Positions 25,698 to 34,620 of a stretch of 64,000 nt of DNA are shown in pieces (within the stretch, counting starts at the first letter, position 1; each line of letters begins with the position of its first letter). Made by a program: the position numbers and the translations under genes. The DNA lies in contig CP054838.1 of NCBI GenBank assembly GCA_028768545.1, forward strand, positions 62,001-126,000, read 5' to 3'. This DNA is from Desulfobacter sp. Its GTDB lineage: Bacteria > Desulfobacterota > Desulfobacteria > Desulfobacterales > Desulfobacteraceae. The notes beneath the pieces were generated by a model that saw nothing but the letters and a program-made list of their open reading frames with translations, was not told the origin of the DNA and ran no database searches.

Positions 25698-26768
25698 TCA
25701 TTTAATTGGGTGGGATCCGTCAAGATAACGGACCTGGATGGTATGCTCATCTATGGTATCAATCTTTTGGGGCAGGTTGAGCAATAAAAATCTTTCCTGG
25801 TTGGTCATCACGGGAACCCCATAGTGGCAATTGTCATACTTGAGCGGGCCTTTGGTTATTACCCGATCCGCCACAAAGGCGTCATGGGCGTTGAGGCGCT
25901 TTTCAACCATCTGCCCTGCCCGGTCCAAAAACGCCTGGTCAAGACCCTCATCCCCCCTTCCAAGCGGATTACCAAGGGTGTTGTCAATCTCATACCCCAC
26001 AGAGTTCCGGCCCGCGGCCATGGCGGCCAAAGCCGTGGTACCCAGCCCCAGAAAAGGATCCACCACCAAATCTTCTTTGACCGAATACATGTTGATGAGC
26101 CGATAGGCCAGTTCAAGGGGAAAGGCCGCGCTTCTTTTCCGGGTCTCTTTGTCTGCCAGCGCCTGGCGGGACCCTTTAATGTCAAACCAGATATCTGAAA
26201 ACCAGAGGTTTCGCTCCTCCCAGAACAGCGCGCTCGCCCGTCTTTTTTCCTTGTCTTTTTCACTTGCAAACACCCGTTTGCCCCCCTTGCGAAGAATGAG
26301 TATATACTCATGCTCCAGGGTCACATAGGCACCGGCCGGGAGCATGCCCGAGCCCATGAATTTGTTGGGGGCATTGGTCTGCTTGCGCCAGAGGATACAG
26401 GGCAAAGGGGTAAATCCAATCTCCTGAACCGATTTTAAAATTCTGGCATGGTTGGTGTACAATGCAAAATTCCCATCAAGGGTCCGGGTAGCATCCCCGA
26501 TATTGATACAGGCAAACCCGCCGGGTTTTAGCACACGGTAGGCCTCTTTCCAGGTCCAGTCCAAAACCTGATGCATGAGTTCAAAGGCCTGGTATCCCTT
26601 GCCCTTGTCAATCAATCTTTGAATACCCGGGTCCTGGCGGACAAACCCTGCATCCCACATTTTGATCATGGGGTAGGGAGGAGAGGTCACCACTAGGTCC
26701 GCGCTCTGGTCCAAAAGGGCTGACATCTGTTTTGAATCGGAAAATATGGTCTTGTGCTCTGTTTTCAT
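25698..26768 (-). CDS. Orphan DNA methyltransferase (TSPPY, beta-class)
   Basis: 356-aa S-adenosylmethionine-dependent DNA methylase. Catalytic motif IV TSPPY is at residues 28-32 and the cofactor motif DPFLGLGTT at 237-245, so motif IV precedes motif I (beta class). SPPY is typical of N4-cytosine and some N6-adenine enzymes. A central region (HARILKSVQEIGFTPLPCIL) with RKQTNAPNKFMGSG would carry target recognition. No restriction endonuclease or specificity subunit is nearby; the next gene is tex. It therefore looks like a solitary methylase. The recognition site cannot be deduced from the sequence. Confidence 0.87.
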   Translation of the reverse strand: MKTEHKTIFSDSKQMSALLDQSADLVVTSPPYPMIKMWDAGFVRQDPGIQRLIDKGKGYQAFELMHQVLDWTWKEAYRVLKPGGFACINIGDATRTLDGNFALYTNHARILKSVQEIGFTPLPCILWRKQTNAPNKFMGSGMLPAGAYVTLEHEYILILRKGGKRVFASEKDKEKRRASALFWEERNLWFSDIWFDIKGSRQALADKETRKRSAAFPLELAYRLINMYSVKEDLVVDPFLGLGTTALAAMAAGRNSVGYEIDNTLGNPLGRGDEGLDQAFLDRAGQMVEKRLNAHDAFVADRVITKGPLKYDNCHYGVPVMTNQERFLLLNLPQKIDTIDEHTIQVRYLDGSHPIK

Positions 26769-26867
26769 ACCCTGCCTTAAATTTTTATATCCAGGCCGTA
26801 ACTACCATTTTTTCAGGTCCGGGTAAATCATGAAACCCTTTTTGGCCGGGTGGCCATTTTCCCGGCA

Positions 26868-27753
26868 TTACCTGTCAAGGTTGTAAAAGGCCGCGGCATT
26901 TTCATAGAGAATAAGGTCAAGGTCTTCCAGATCCATGCCTGATCGGGCAAGCCAGATCAATTCCCTGTCCCAGGCGTAGGGGATATTGGGAAAATCAGAC
27001 CCGTACATGATTCTATCCGTCCTCAACCGGTTCAGATTCTCCGAACGGCCCTGGGGAAAATAATCGGTGAGCACCATGGCCGTATCCAGCCAAAGGGTGT
27101 CATAATCCTCTATTAAACGGGCATACGCACTTGTTTCGTCAAATCCCAGATGGGGAACACAGATCTTGAGGCCGGGATAGGCCTTGAGCACCCGTTCAAG
27201 TTTGTCCGCCCGGCAGATTTCATAGGGATCACAAAGATAATGCTCGCTTTTGGGCTCCCTGCCCACATGCATGACCAAAGGTTTATTTTGCTCCCGGCAA
27301 AGCCCGTATATCCTGTCAAGCTCAGGAGCGTTCATGTCAAAACACTGGACATGGGCGTGAAATTTCACCCCGGCCAATCCCAGATCAAAGGCCTGGTTTA
27401 AAATATCTTCCGCCCCTTCCTCCCCGGGAAACAGGGTGGCAAGGCCGATCACCCGGCCCGGAAAGGCGTTGCAAAGATCTGCCATATATGCCCATAAACC
27501 CGGCCATACCGGGTTTATGGGCATATTGAAGGGCCGTGACCCGGCGGATTCCGCGATCCAGCAAAAACTGGATCAAAGCCTTTGTTCGCATCCGGTACCG
27601 GATCTACCAGGCATAATCGTCAAACCAATGTCTCACCGCCGTAAATATCTTGTCCGGAAACACATGGACATGGGTGTCCATCACCCGGCGGATCCCCGGG
27701 GGAAGTCCATCACCCTCGGGTTCATCATAAAAGGGCAGTTCAGGTGTCAGCAT
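26868..27753 (-). pseudogene. Amidohydrolase-family protein, broken by an amber codon and a frameshift
   Basis: Start ATG 27753 behind AGGAAGG. The first part reads MLTPELPFYDEPEGDGLPPG then RRVMDTHVHVFPDKIF, with the metal-binding HVH of the amidohydrolase-2 family. A TAG (27604-27606) follows HWFDDYAW; the same frame continues IRYRMRTKALIQFLLDRGI, then TALQYAHKPGMA. The frame then changes within a perfect 18-bp palindrome (27486-27526) and resumes as YMADLCNAFPGRVIGLATLF, GLAGVKFHAHVQCFD, VMHVGREP, CVPHLGFDE and YGSDFPNIPYAWDREL. The intact protein would be about 295 aa, a zinc-dependent TIM-barrel hydrolase or decarboxylase. Two independent lesions make it a likely pseudogene. Confidence 0.8.
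27486..27526. repeat. Perfect 18-bp palindrome inside the broken amidohydrolase
   Basis: ATATGCCCATAAACCCGG (27486-27503), loop CCATA, and the exact complement (27509-27526). It coincides with the point where the reading frame changes, which suggests a templated (quasipalindrome) mutation rather than a terminator in mid-gene. Confidence 0.85.
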
Positions 27754-27814
27754 GGTCGCCTTCCTTTTTCCGTAAGTGGGAAACCTCTTGAATACCATGG
27801 GGGATAAGCGCCCA

Positions 27815-28378
27815 TCACCCGGCTGCAAATTCCAAAACCAGAATTCTGATTCCGATACAGACCAGAAGCAGCCCCCCGAAAATTTCCATTTTTTTGCCGA
27901 ACCATAGGCCCAGTCGCTGTCCAAAGGCAATGGCCCCAAGCGACATCGCCGCGGTTACCCCGCCGATGATCATGGACGGATACCAGATATTAATTTCCAG
28001 CATGGCAAGACTCAACCCCACGGCCAGGGCGTCAATGCTTGTGGCAAAACTGAGCATGACCATGGTCAGGCCCTTTGAAGGATCTTTTTGAACCAAAGTA
28101 CCGGTCTGATCCAGGCCGGAGCGAATCATTCGTCCCCCGACAAAGGCCAAAAGGACAAAGGCGATCCAATGGTCAATCCCCCTGACATGATCGGCAAAAC
28201 CCTGGCCGAAAAACCAGCCCACCACCGGCATCATGAACTGGAACAGCCCAAAATGAAATGCCAGCCTGAAAACAGCCCGATAATCCCGGGCAAATCCCGC
28301 AGCCGCCGCAGCCATGGATACGGCTGCCGCATCCATTCCCAGGCCTACTGCCACAAGGATGATATCCAAAAAACCCAT
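27815..28378 (-). CDS. mntP: MntP-family manganese efflux pump
   Basis: 187-aa inner-membrane protein with six helices made of two DUF204 repeats. Each repeat carries the conserved Asp motif: GLGMDAAAVSMAAAA near residue 15 and SFATSIDALAVGLSLAMLE near 112. Length and layout match MntP, which exports Mn2+ and related divalent cations. It is divergent from the rubrerythrin-like gene, a plausible joint metal/oxidative-stress locus. No yybP-ykoY riboswitch was recognised in the 118-bp gap. Confidence 0.9.
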   Translation of the reverse strand: MGFLDIILVAVGLGMDAAAVSMAAAAAGFARDYRAVFRLAFHFGLFQFMMPVVGWFFGQGFADHVRGIDHWIAFVLLAFVGGRMIRSGLDQTGTLVQKDPSKGLTMVMLSFATSIDALAVGLSLAMLEINIWYPSMIIGGVTAAMSLGAIAFGQRLGLWFGKKMEIFGGLLLVCIGIRILVLEFAAG

Positions 28379-28431
28379 TATTTTTTTCTCCCTAAAATTC
28401 AGATTAGGAGAATATTAAAAATTGACAGGAT

Positions 28432-28460
28432 TTGCAAATTTTATTGGTTTGGTGTATATT
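28432..28460 (+). promoter_or_regulatory. Sigma-70-type promoter of the rubrerythrin-like gene
   Basis: TTGCAA (28432-28437) and TATATT (28455-28460) are separated by exactly 17 bp. Predicted transcription start is near 28467, about 30 bases before the start codon. Confidence 0.5.
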
Positions 28461-28496
28461 TTTTCGATCTGCCACCCCAGCCAAGAGGAGACGGCC

Positions 28497-29045
28497 ATGA
28501 ATCAATTAAATCAGGACCAATCAAATCAGGAAACTGCGAACCAAGATCAATTCAAGCAATTGAATATTCTGAAAAATGCCTTTTTCATGGAACAACAGGG
28601 CAAAACCCTATACGAAACCGCCCGGGACAAGGCCCAGGACAAGGCAGTCAAAGAATTTTTCCAAGATCTTGCAAATGAAGAGCAGGCCCACATGGAAATA
28701 CTTGAAAAACAATTTAAGGCCTGTAAAAATAGTGACAAATTTTTACCCGGAAACTATCTTGATCCCAAGGCCGAAAATTCAGAACCCAATGCGATCACTG
28801 ATGAGGTCAAAAAAAATATCAATGGCGCAGGATTTGAGGCCACAGCCGTTACCGCAGCCATCGGGTTTGAACAACAATCTGTGGAGTTGTACTCCCTCAG
28901 GGCCCTAGAGGCAAAAGACCCCGAAGAAATCGCCCTGTATCAATGGCTTGCCGCCTGGGAAAAAACCCATTTAAAAAAATTGATTTCCCTTCAGGAATAT
29001 CTCATGGACCAGATCTGGGAAGACCGCAGTTTCTGGCCCTTTTAA
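28497..29045 (+). CDS. Rubrerythrin-like ferritin-fold diiron protein
   Basis: 182 aa from ATG 28497, chosen because AGAGGAG lies seven bases upstream; the frame is open earlier but without a ribosome site. The protein is a four-helix ferritin-like domain with two E-x-x-H iron-ligand helices: FFMEQQGKTLYETA with ANEEQAHMEILEKQ (about residues 29-71), and AIGFEQQSVELYSLRALEAK with WEKTHLKKLISLQ. There is no C-terminal rubredoxin domain, so it is an erythrin rather than a full rubrerythrin. Likely role: peroxide reduction or iron handling. Its 3' end overlaps the convergent cytochrome gene by 4 bp. Confidence 0.82.
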   Translation: MNQLNQDQSNQETANQDQFKQLNILKNAFFMEQQGKTLYETARDKAQDKAVKEFFQDLANEEQAHMEILEKQFKACKNSDKFLPGNYLDPKAENSEPNAITDEVKKNINGAGFEATAVTAAIGFEQQSVELYSLRALEAKDPEEIALYQWLAAWEKTHLKKLISLQEYLMDQIWEDRSFWPF

Positions 29046-30388
29046 AAGGTCTGGCTTATTTTTTCCATTTCCACCACAGGCAAGGCGGGTATGGGAGTTC
29101 CGGGCAAAAGATTTAAAATTTTCTGGTCCATACCCCGGTAAAGCAGACGGGCTTTAACCCGCCATCCCTTTTGGGGCAACACCCCTGTCTCAAAGGTATG
29201 GGTCAGGCTCTGGCCGGCAGGAATCCGTGTGTCTGAAAGGATCTGTCTTGCCTTGGCAATGTTGACCACCGGATTGCCCTGACCATCTCCAAATACTGTT
29301 TTAAACACAACGGCCAAAGGATCCAGTTCTTTTTTCTCATCCAAGCCCCCTGTGGAAAAACAAAGATTTCCCTTGTCATCAAAGAGGTTCAGCTCAATCC
29401 ATACCTGACGAAGATCGCCGACACCGGTCGGCAGGCTGTGACCTGCTCCTGAATTGGTCACAATCACATTGATTTTTCCTTGTGAAGCCAAGCTTAAATC
29501 CAAATCCAGGCTAGCTGCATTTTGAAGACGCTCCACAGCCATGGCCGCTTTTTCGCCGCCGTCAAAGCCGGCAGTATTGCCCCCCACAAAATAATGGGTA
29601 AAAATATGGGGCCGTTCATCAGAGTAATCCGTGGCCGCCCCTGGATTTTCCGGTCTTTTTGTAGAACCTGTGGCAGGGACGCCCGGGCGCTGGTACATAT
29701 GACAGCCCTGGCAGGTCACTCTTTTTTCAGGATCAGAACTGTTATAGGGACTGTTTTCCCATTCCGTATAGGTGGTCTCAAGATCTGTTCCAAAGGCCAG
29801 ATGTTTTACATTATGACAGGTGCCGCATATCTTTGAATCCCCATGGAGCTTTGAAAAGGCGGCCTCGTGGAAATCCGGTTCACAGTCGTCAAAGGGGCCG
29901 TATTTGATTCCAGGATCATCTTCTCCCTGCCCCGGGGAGAGGACCAGACCGTTATTGTACATTTTTTCAACATCAACGGCAGAATGGCAATAATCACATT
30001 GAATCCCCTGGACGGCGATTTCAGGGGTTTTGGAAAGATCATCGGAGAGTTGTCTGGGAAACCCTGAAACATAGCCCACAGGGGTATGGCATTTTACGCA
30101 GGATTCTGCCTCTTTGATCTCGCCTTCATGGACAAGCCCCTCTCTTAAAAATTTGGCCACCCGGTTATACACCTCATCCTGATGGGAAAGATTGTGCATG
30201 GAATACTGCCATTGGCCAAATATTTGAGAGTGACATCCGGCACAGGTTTCAGGATCAATGAACTGGTCAGACGTAAATTGTTTTACCGGTTGGGTATCTC
30301 TCGTTGCATTCCTGCCTTTTGCAGATGCCTGGCCTGCCTGTACCATTAAAAACAAGCTGACCGCCACCCTTAAAACCCTACCTCCCAT
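29042..30388 (-). CDS. Secreted pentahaem c-type cytochrome
   Basis: 448 aa starting at ATG 30388 behind CAGGAGAATACC. The signal peptide (VLRVAVSLFLMVQAGQASA) exports it to the periplasm. Five CxxCH haem sites are visible: CAGCH, CVKCH, CDYCH, CGTCH and CQGCH, all in the first half, with an upstream MHNLSH that may supply a distal ligand. The C-terminal half (from about residue 280) is beta-rich and haem-free: KINVIVTNSGAGHSLPTGVG and VFKTVFGDGQGNPVVNIAKA. This layout is common in deltaproteobacterial 'multihaem cytochrome with C554-like' proteins. Electron partner and role are unknown; no quinol module is adjacent. Confidence 0.85.
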   Translation of the reverse strand: MGGRVLRVAVSLFLMVQAGQASAKGRNATRDTQPVKQFTSDQFIDPETCAGCHSQIFGQWQYSMHNLSHQDEVYNRVAKFLREGLVHEGEIKEAESCVKCHTPVGYVSGFPRQLSDDLSKTPEIAVQGIQCDYCHSAVDVEKMYNNGLVLSPGQGEDDPGIKYGPFDDCEPDFHEAAFSKLHGDSKICGTCHNVKHLAFGTDLETTYTEWENSPYNSSDPEKRVTCQGCHMYQRPGVPATGSTKRPENPGAATDYSDERPHIFTHYFVGGNTAGFDGGEKAAMAVERLQNAASLDLDLSLASQGKINVIVTNSGAGHSLPTGVGDLRQVWIELNLFDDKGNLCFSTGGLDEKKELDPLAVVFKTVFGDGQGNPVVNIAKARQILSDTRIPAGQSLTHTFETGVLPQKGWRVKARLLYRGMDQKILNLLPGTPIPALPVVEMEKISQTF

Positions 30389-30434
30389 GGTATTCTCCTG
30401 TTTTGATTGTTTTGCAGATAAAAATTGGCTGTGT

Positions 30435-30866
30435 TTACTCCTGGATCAGCCCGCCCGGATATTCTTGTGCCTTTCCATCAAGGGTCAGGACGGTCCAATT
30501 GCCGGTGTCATCCTTTGCCGCCACCAGACAATCAATCCTTGTGCCGTCATTGAGGGTGACAAAACACTGGCCCTGTTCGTTGAGGGTGTTGACCACAATA
30601 AATTTTTTTTCACTGGCAAGGCGCTTAAATGTTTCACTGGCCTCTTCCAAACAGATGATCCTGTCATATTCTTCAGGATCAATCTCTTTGATCTTTTCCC
30701 TCAGATCTAAAATCTGCTGTTTTTGGGAGGCAAGCTGATCCATCACCTTTTTCATCTCATCTTTCTGGTCCGAAGGAATGGAAAACAAAATCTGTTTTTG
30801 CAATTCCATGTCTGTTTCAATAAAATTGATCTTCTGCAGCAATCCTTTTACACGCTCTTTCATCAT
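30435..30866 (-). CDS. Hypothetical coiled-coil protein
   Basis: Not recognised; about 143 aa from ATG 30866 (GGGG lies five bases before it; an upstream ATG at 30899 has no ribosome site). The N-terminal half is a predicted coiled coil (MKERVKGLLQKINFIETDME, then MDQLASQKQQILDLREKIKE). The C-terminal half is a small beta domain (FIVVNTLNEQGQCFVTLNDG, then WTVLTLDGKAQEYPGG). It lacks a signal peptide. It sits 46 bp upstream of the cytochrome gene on the same strand and may be co-transcribed. Confidence 0.6.
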   Translation of the reverse strand: MMKERVKGLLQKINFIETDMELQKQILFSIPSDQKDEMKKVMDQLASQKQQILDLREKIKEIDPEEYDRIICLEEASETFKRLASEKKFIVVNTLNEQGQCFVTLNDGTRIDCLVAAKDDTGNWTVLTLDGKAQEYPGGLIQE

Positions 30867-31116
30867 ATCAATCCCCAGGCAGAGTCCTTTGTTTATCATT
30901 CATGTTCAGGCGAGTATAACTGCTTTCCAGGAAGTTTCAAGATAATTTTATTCCTCTTTGTTTACCGGACCGGTCATTTGCCCCGGGCTCAGGATTTACA
31001 TGGGCCCTGCCCCTTTTTCCGGGCCCTGGCAGTCCCTTGGGCAATCCAGTCCAAAAGCCTTAATAAAGCCGGTTTTTTCTTTTTTTTTATCCCAGGCCCC
31101 TGATTTTCTTTTAAAC
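30867..31116. other. Non-coding gap, nothing recognised
   Basis: This 250-bp stretch between two minus-strand genes has no convincing reading frame, hairpin with T-run or RNA motif. It must hold the promoter of the coiled-coil gene, but no clear -10/-35 pair stands out. Confidence 0.4.
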
Positions 31117-31620
31117 TCATGTTATCACCTTATAAATCATCAAAACATGCCCCTTGTCAATTTCCCGGGTTTGATCAAGCAAAAGTCGCATATCCATCTC
31201 TTGGCTGAACAAAGAAAGCCCGGTACCAAACACCCTGGGCACCATGGTCAGATGAACTTCGGTGATCAGGTTTTCAGTGGCAAAAAGGGTATTCACCAAA
31301 GAGCCGCCGATGAGGGCGACCCTTTCATACCCCCTGGCCTCAAGGTCCTTGAGGATCTGAGCCGGGGCCTGATCCGTAAACACCAGATTATCCTCCTGGC
31401 TCGTTCTGGTTTTGTCCCGGGTCATGACGATATTCAAACGATTCGGCAAGGGTCTGCCGATGGTGTCATAGGTTTTGGATCCCATGATCATCACCCCGGT
31501 GGCCCGGGTAATTTCAACAAAATAAGATTTATCGGCCTTGCCGGTCCAGTCCACCAGCTGATTTGAATCCCTGGCAATTTTCCCGTCCAGGGTGGTGGCC
31601 ATGAGCAAAATCACATCCAT
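31117..31620 (-). CDS. Dihydrofolate reductase / RibD C-terminal family protein
   Basis: 167-aa protein with the DHFR-like fold: MDVILLMATTLDGKIARDSN at the N-terminus, VMIMGSKTYDTIGRPLPNRL, IVMTRD, VALIGGSLVNTLFATENLIT and a final EVHLTMVPRVFGTGLSLF. This grouping (often annotated yyaP/yqjY-like) is distinct from true FolA. It is probably an NADPH-dependent reductase, and could serve folate or deazaflavin/riboflavin-related chemistry; the substrate is unknown. Confidence 0.8.
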   Translation of the reverse strand: MDVILLMATTLDGKIARDSNQLVDWTGKADKSYFVEITRATGVMIMGSKTYDTIGRPLPNRLNIVMTRDKTRTSQEDNLVFTDQAPAQILKDLEARGYERVALIGGSLVNTLFATENLITEVHLTMVPRVFGTGLSLFSQEMDMRLLLDQTREIDKGHVLMIYKVIT

Positions 31621-31668
31621 GATTTTTTTCCTTTTTAATCAAATAAGTTAACGTCCCAAAACATGGGA

Positions 31669-31881
31669 TCAGTCCTTGGCAGGCCAGCCTCTTTCTTCTT
31701 CGGCCGCAAGATAACAAAATCGGCTCCAGGCAAACTCTTTTTTGGATATGGGGCAGCGCAGGGTGATTTTATGATCTGTCACCTTGACCACCTCCCAGTC
31801 CCCGGACCTTACTGAATCTTGAATACAAATCTTTTGACCGAGCTTAAAGGGATAGGGTTTAAACAGGGCAACACGGGTCAT
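31669..31881 (-). CDS. Small conserved hypothetical protein
   Basis: 70 aa starting at ATG 31881, which has AAGGAGG six bases upstream; a longer frame from 31908 would overlap fumC. The sequence (MTRVALFKPYPFKLGQKICI, IQDSVRSGDWEVVKVTDHKI, CPISKKEFAWSRFCYL) looks like a small SH3-like beta barrel with two or three cysteines. It follows fumC by 19 bp and may be its operon partner. Function unknown. Confidence 0.6.
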   Translation of the reverse strand: MTRVALFKPYPFKLGQKICIQDSVRSGDWEVVKVTDHKITLRCPISKKEFAWSRFCYLAAEEERGWPAKD

Positions 31882-31900
31882 GGGCACCTCCTTAAGGGGT

Positions 31901-33304
31901 TTATTCATTTATATCCCGGGGCTGGGTCATGGACAGGGGATCGACCAGATCGTCAAACTCGTCCGCCCGGACTAAATCCAGAGTCAGAGCTGCCTGTTTC
32001 AAGGTCACCCCTTTTTCATGGGCATGTTTGGCAATCTGGGCAGCCTTGTCATAGCCCAAATGGGGATTTAAGGCCGTTACCAGCATCAGGGAATTTTCAA
32101 GATGGGTCTGGATCACCTCCAGGTTCGGCTCAAGACCCTGAACACATTTGCGGGCAAAACACAGGGCGCTTTCTCCCAAAAGCCGTGCAGACTGGATATA
32201 GTTGGCAATGATCAAAGGCTTGAACACGTTGAGTTCAAAATGACCGGATGCCCCTGCAATGGTGATGGCCGTATCATTGCCCATAACCTGGGCACAGGCC
32301 ATGGTCAGGGCTTCGGCCTGGGTGGGATTGACCTTGCCCGGCATGATGGATGATCCCGGTTCATTGGCTGGCAGGCGAAGTTCTGCTATCCCGCACCGGG
32401 GGCCTGAGCCCAGCATCCTGATATCATTGGCAATTTTCATCAGGCTGACGGCAGATGCCTTTAAACTGCCGTGGGAGGCCACGAGCGCGTCGTGTGCAGC
32501 CAGGGCCTCAAACTTGTTTGGGGCTGTGACAAAGGGATGGCCGGTGAGTTTTGCCAGCGTTTCGGCCACTGCCCTGTCAAATCCCGGAGGGCAGTTGAGC
32601 CCGGTGCCCACGGCAGTGCCGCCCATGGCCAGTTGATACAGCCTTTCAAGGTCTGATTCAATCCGGGATATGGCCCCAAAGACCATGCTGGCATAGCCTG
32701 AAAATTCCTGGCCCAGGGTCAGGGGTACGGCATCCATAAAATGGGTCCGCCCGGTTTTGACAATATCTGCCCAATCCCTGGATTTTTGATCCAAAGCCCG
32801 GGCCAGCACGGTCAGTCCGGGCAGGGTGGTGGTTTTAAGCAAAATCACCCCTGCCAAATGCATGGCTGTAGGAAAGGTGTCATTGGAGGACTGGGAGCAA
32901 TTCACATGGTCATTGGGATGAATCTCAGGGATTGTCTCTCCCAGAACATGACCTGCCAGAACATGGGCCCTGTTGGAGATGACTTCATTCATATTCATAT
33001 TGGTCTGGGTGCCGGATCCGGTCTGCCAGACTTTTAAAGGAAAATACCCGTCCAACTCCCCTGAAATAATTTCATCACAGACCTGGACAATGGATTCTTT
33101 TTTTTGACAAGATAATCGGCCAAAAGAGGCATTTACCAAGGCAGCGGCTTTTTTAACATATCCAAAGGCCTGGATGATTTCTTTTGGCATGGGCTCTTCT
33201 CCCATGGAAAAATTTTCCAGAGCCCGCTGGGTCTGGGCCCCCCAATAGGCCTGGGCCGGCACCTCGATCTGCCCCATGGTATCTTTTTCCACCCGTGTGT
33301 CCAT
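31901..33304 (-). CDS. fumC: Fumarate hydratase, class II
   Basis: 467-aa iron-independent fumarase interconverting fumarate and malate. Signature [13 protein letters not shown] is near residue 322, with [40 protein letters not shown] and [19 protein letters not shown] as the other conserved blocks of the fumarase/aspartase superfamily. The genome also encodes a class I iron-sulfur fumarase at 42.2-43.8 kb, so the step is covered by oxygen-stable and oxygen-labile enzymes. Confidence 0.96.
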   Translation of the reverse strand: MDTRVEKDTMGQIEVPAQAYWGAQTQRALENFSMGEEPMPKEIIQAFGYVKKAAALVNASFGRLSCQKKESIVQVCDEIISGELDGYFPLKVWQTGSGTQTNMNMNEVISNRAHVLAGHVLGETIPEIHPNDHVNCSQSSNDTFPTAMHLAGVILLKTTTLPGLTVLARALDQKSRDWADIVKTGRTHFMDAVPLTLGQEFSGYASMVFGAISRIESDLERLYQLAMGGTAVGTGLNCPPGFDRAVAETLAKLTGHPFVTAPNKFEALAAHDALVASHGSLKASAVSLMKIANDIRMLGSGPRCGIAELRLPANEPGSSIMPGKVNPTQAEALTMACAQVMGNDTAITIAGASGHFELNVFKPLIIANYIQSARLLGESALCFARKCVQGLEPNLEVIQTHLENSLMLVTALNPHLGYDKAAQIAKHAHEKGVTLKQAALTLDLVRADEFDDLVDPLSMTQPRDINE

Positions 33305-33504
33305 TGTTTTCCCCCTGGCAAAAATTATCCCGGCATAGTCGCTTCGAACAATACACTACAGTTAAATTAAAGATAAAACCGAAAAGAATAAAATGCAAGC
33401 CTGATAGGACACGGCCCATGTTTGACACATAAACCACTTATCTTTACAATGGGCCCATGATCATAAAATGTTAACCTGCTGTCCACCCCCAAAGGAGGCA
33501 TTCA

Positions 33505-34620
33505 ATGGGAACCGATAATCTTGTTTTTCTCGAAATTCTGGAGTGGCTTGACGATACAGAAGAAACCATGGTCTTTCGGCTGCCTGAAAAAGGATCCGGA
33601 GAAATCAAATACGGGGCCCAGCTCACGGTAAGGGAAAGCCAGGCGGCCGTATTTTTCTATAAGGGCAAGGCCGTTGGTGCCTTCGGACCCGGGCGGCACA
33701 CCTTAAAGACCATGAATATCCCGGTGCTGACTAAAATCGCCAGCCTGCCCTGGGGATTTAAAAGTCCCTTGAGGGCGGAAGTCTATTTTACCAACCTTAA
33801 AACCTTTACCAACCTCAAGTGGGGGACAAGGGATCCTGTGGCGTTCAAGGATAAGGCTTTAGGACTTGTCAGACTCAGAGCATTCGGCATTTTTAACATG
33901 AAAATCGTCCAGCCGGTACTCTTTATCAACCGGCTGGCCGGCACCCAGGGACTTTTTACCACCCAGGATGTCAGCCAATACCTGAACCGGGTGGTGGTCT
34001 CCAGGTTCAACGATTATATCGGAGAAGAAATATCCTCTATATTTGATTTGCCCGCCCTTTACGATGAGCTGGCAAAAGGGCTTGCCAAAAGGGTGGAAGA
34101 AGATTTTTCCCAGTTCGGTCTGGCCTTAACCCAGCTTTATATCAATGCCATTACCCCGCCCCCTGAGGTGCAGCAGGCCATTGACGATAAAAGCCGAATG
34201 GAGATATTTGACGACATGAACCGCCTCATGCAGATGAAAACAGCCATGGCCATGGAAAAAATCGCCCAGGGCAATGGGGGTAAAGCCTCGGACGGAGCCG
34301 GGGCAGGCATGGGCATGATGCTGCCCGGGATGTTTGCCAATACACTGCACCAGGAACAAAAAAAAGAGCCCCAGACCCTGTGCCAGGAATGCAAAAACCA
34401 GATCCCGACCAATGCCAGTTTCTGTCCCTGGTGCGGCCACCAGCAGGTCATCTTTGAAAAATGCACCCATTGTCAAAAAAATATCACCCCGGGCACCCAG
34501 TTTTGCCCCAGGTGCGGGACCAAAACCCAAGAACAGGCTCAGACCAAATTCTGTAAAGCATGCGGGGCTGAAAATCTAAACAATGCCGTATTCTGCAACC
34601 AATGCGGAGAAAAGCATTAA
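33505..34620 (+). CDS. SPFH-domain protein with three zinc ribbons (YdjI-like)
   Basis: 371 aa from ATG 33505, behind AAAGGAGG. The N-terminal half is an SPFH/band-7 domain of the virion-core-like YdjI group (GAQLTVRESQAAVFFYKGKA, FGPGRHTLKTMNIPVLTKI, then GTRDPVAFKD). A Met/Gly-rich linker (GAGAGMGMMLPGMFA) leads to three tandem CxxC-CxxC zinc ribbons from about residue 293 (CQEC...CPWC, CTHC...CPRC, CKAC...CNQC). YdjI-type proteins are implicated in membrane-stress scaffolds together with PspA-like proteins. The next gene overlaps by 38 bp and is also zinc-ribbon-rich, implying a functional pair. Confidence 0.82.
   Translation: MGTDNLVFLEILEWLDDTEETMVFRLPEKGSGEIKYGAQLTVRESQAAVFFYKGKAVGAFGPGRHTLKTMNIPVLTKIASLPWGFKSPLRAEVYFTNLKTFTNLKWGTRDPVAFKDKALGLVRLRAFGIFNMKIVQPVLFINRLAGTQGLFTTQDVSQYLNRVVVSRFNDYIGEEISSIFDLPALYDELAKGLAKRVEEDFSQFGLALTQLYINAITPPPEVQQAIDDKSRMEIFDDMNRLMQMKTAMAMEKIAQGNGGKASDGAGAGMGMMLPGMFANTLHQEQKKEPQTLCQECKNQIPTNASFCPWCGHQQVIFEKCTHCQKNITPGTQFCPRCGTKTQEQAQTKFCKACGAENLNNAVFCNQCGEKH

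Noticed and set aside
27486..27526. Palindrome as a transcription terminator
   Set aside because: It lies inside coding sequence and is not followed by a T-run on either strand.
27604..27606. Pyrrolysine as the explanation for in-frame TAG
   Set aside because: Several ordinary genes in the window stop with TAG, no pyl gene is present here, and the amidohydrolase carries a second lesion. Kept only as a checkable possibility.
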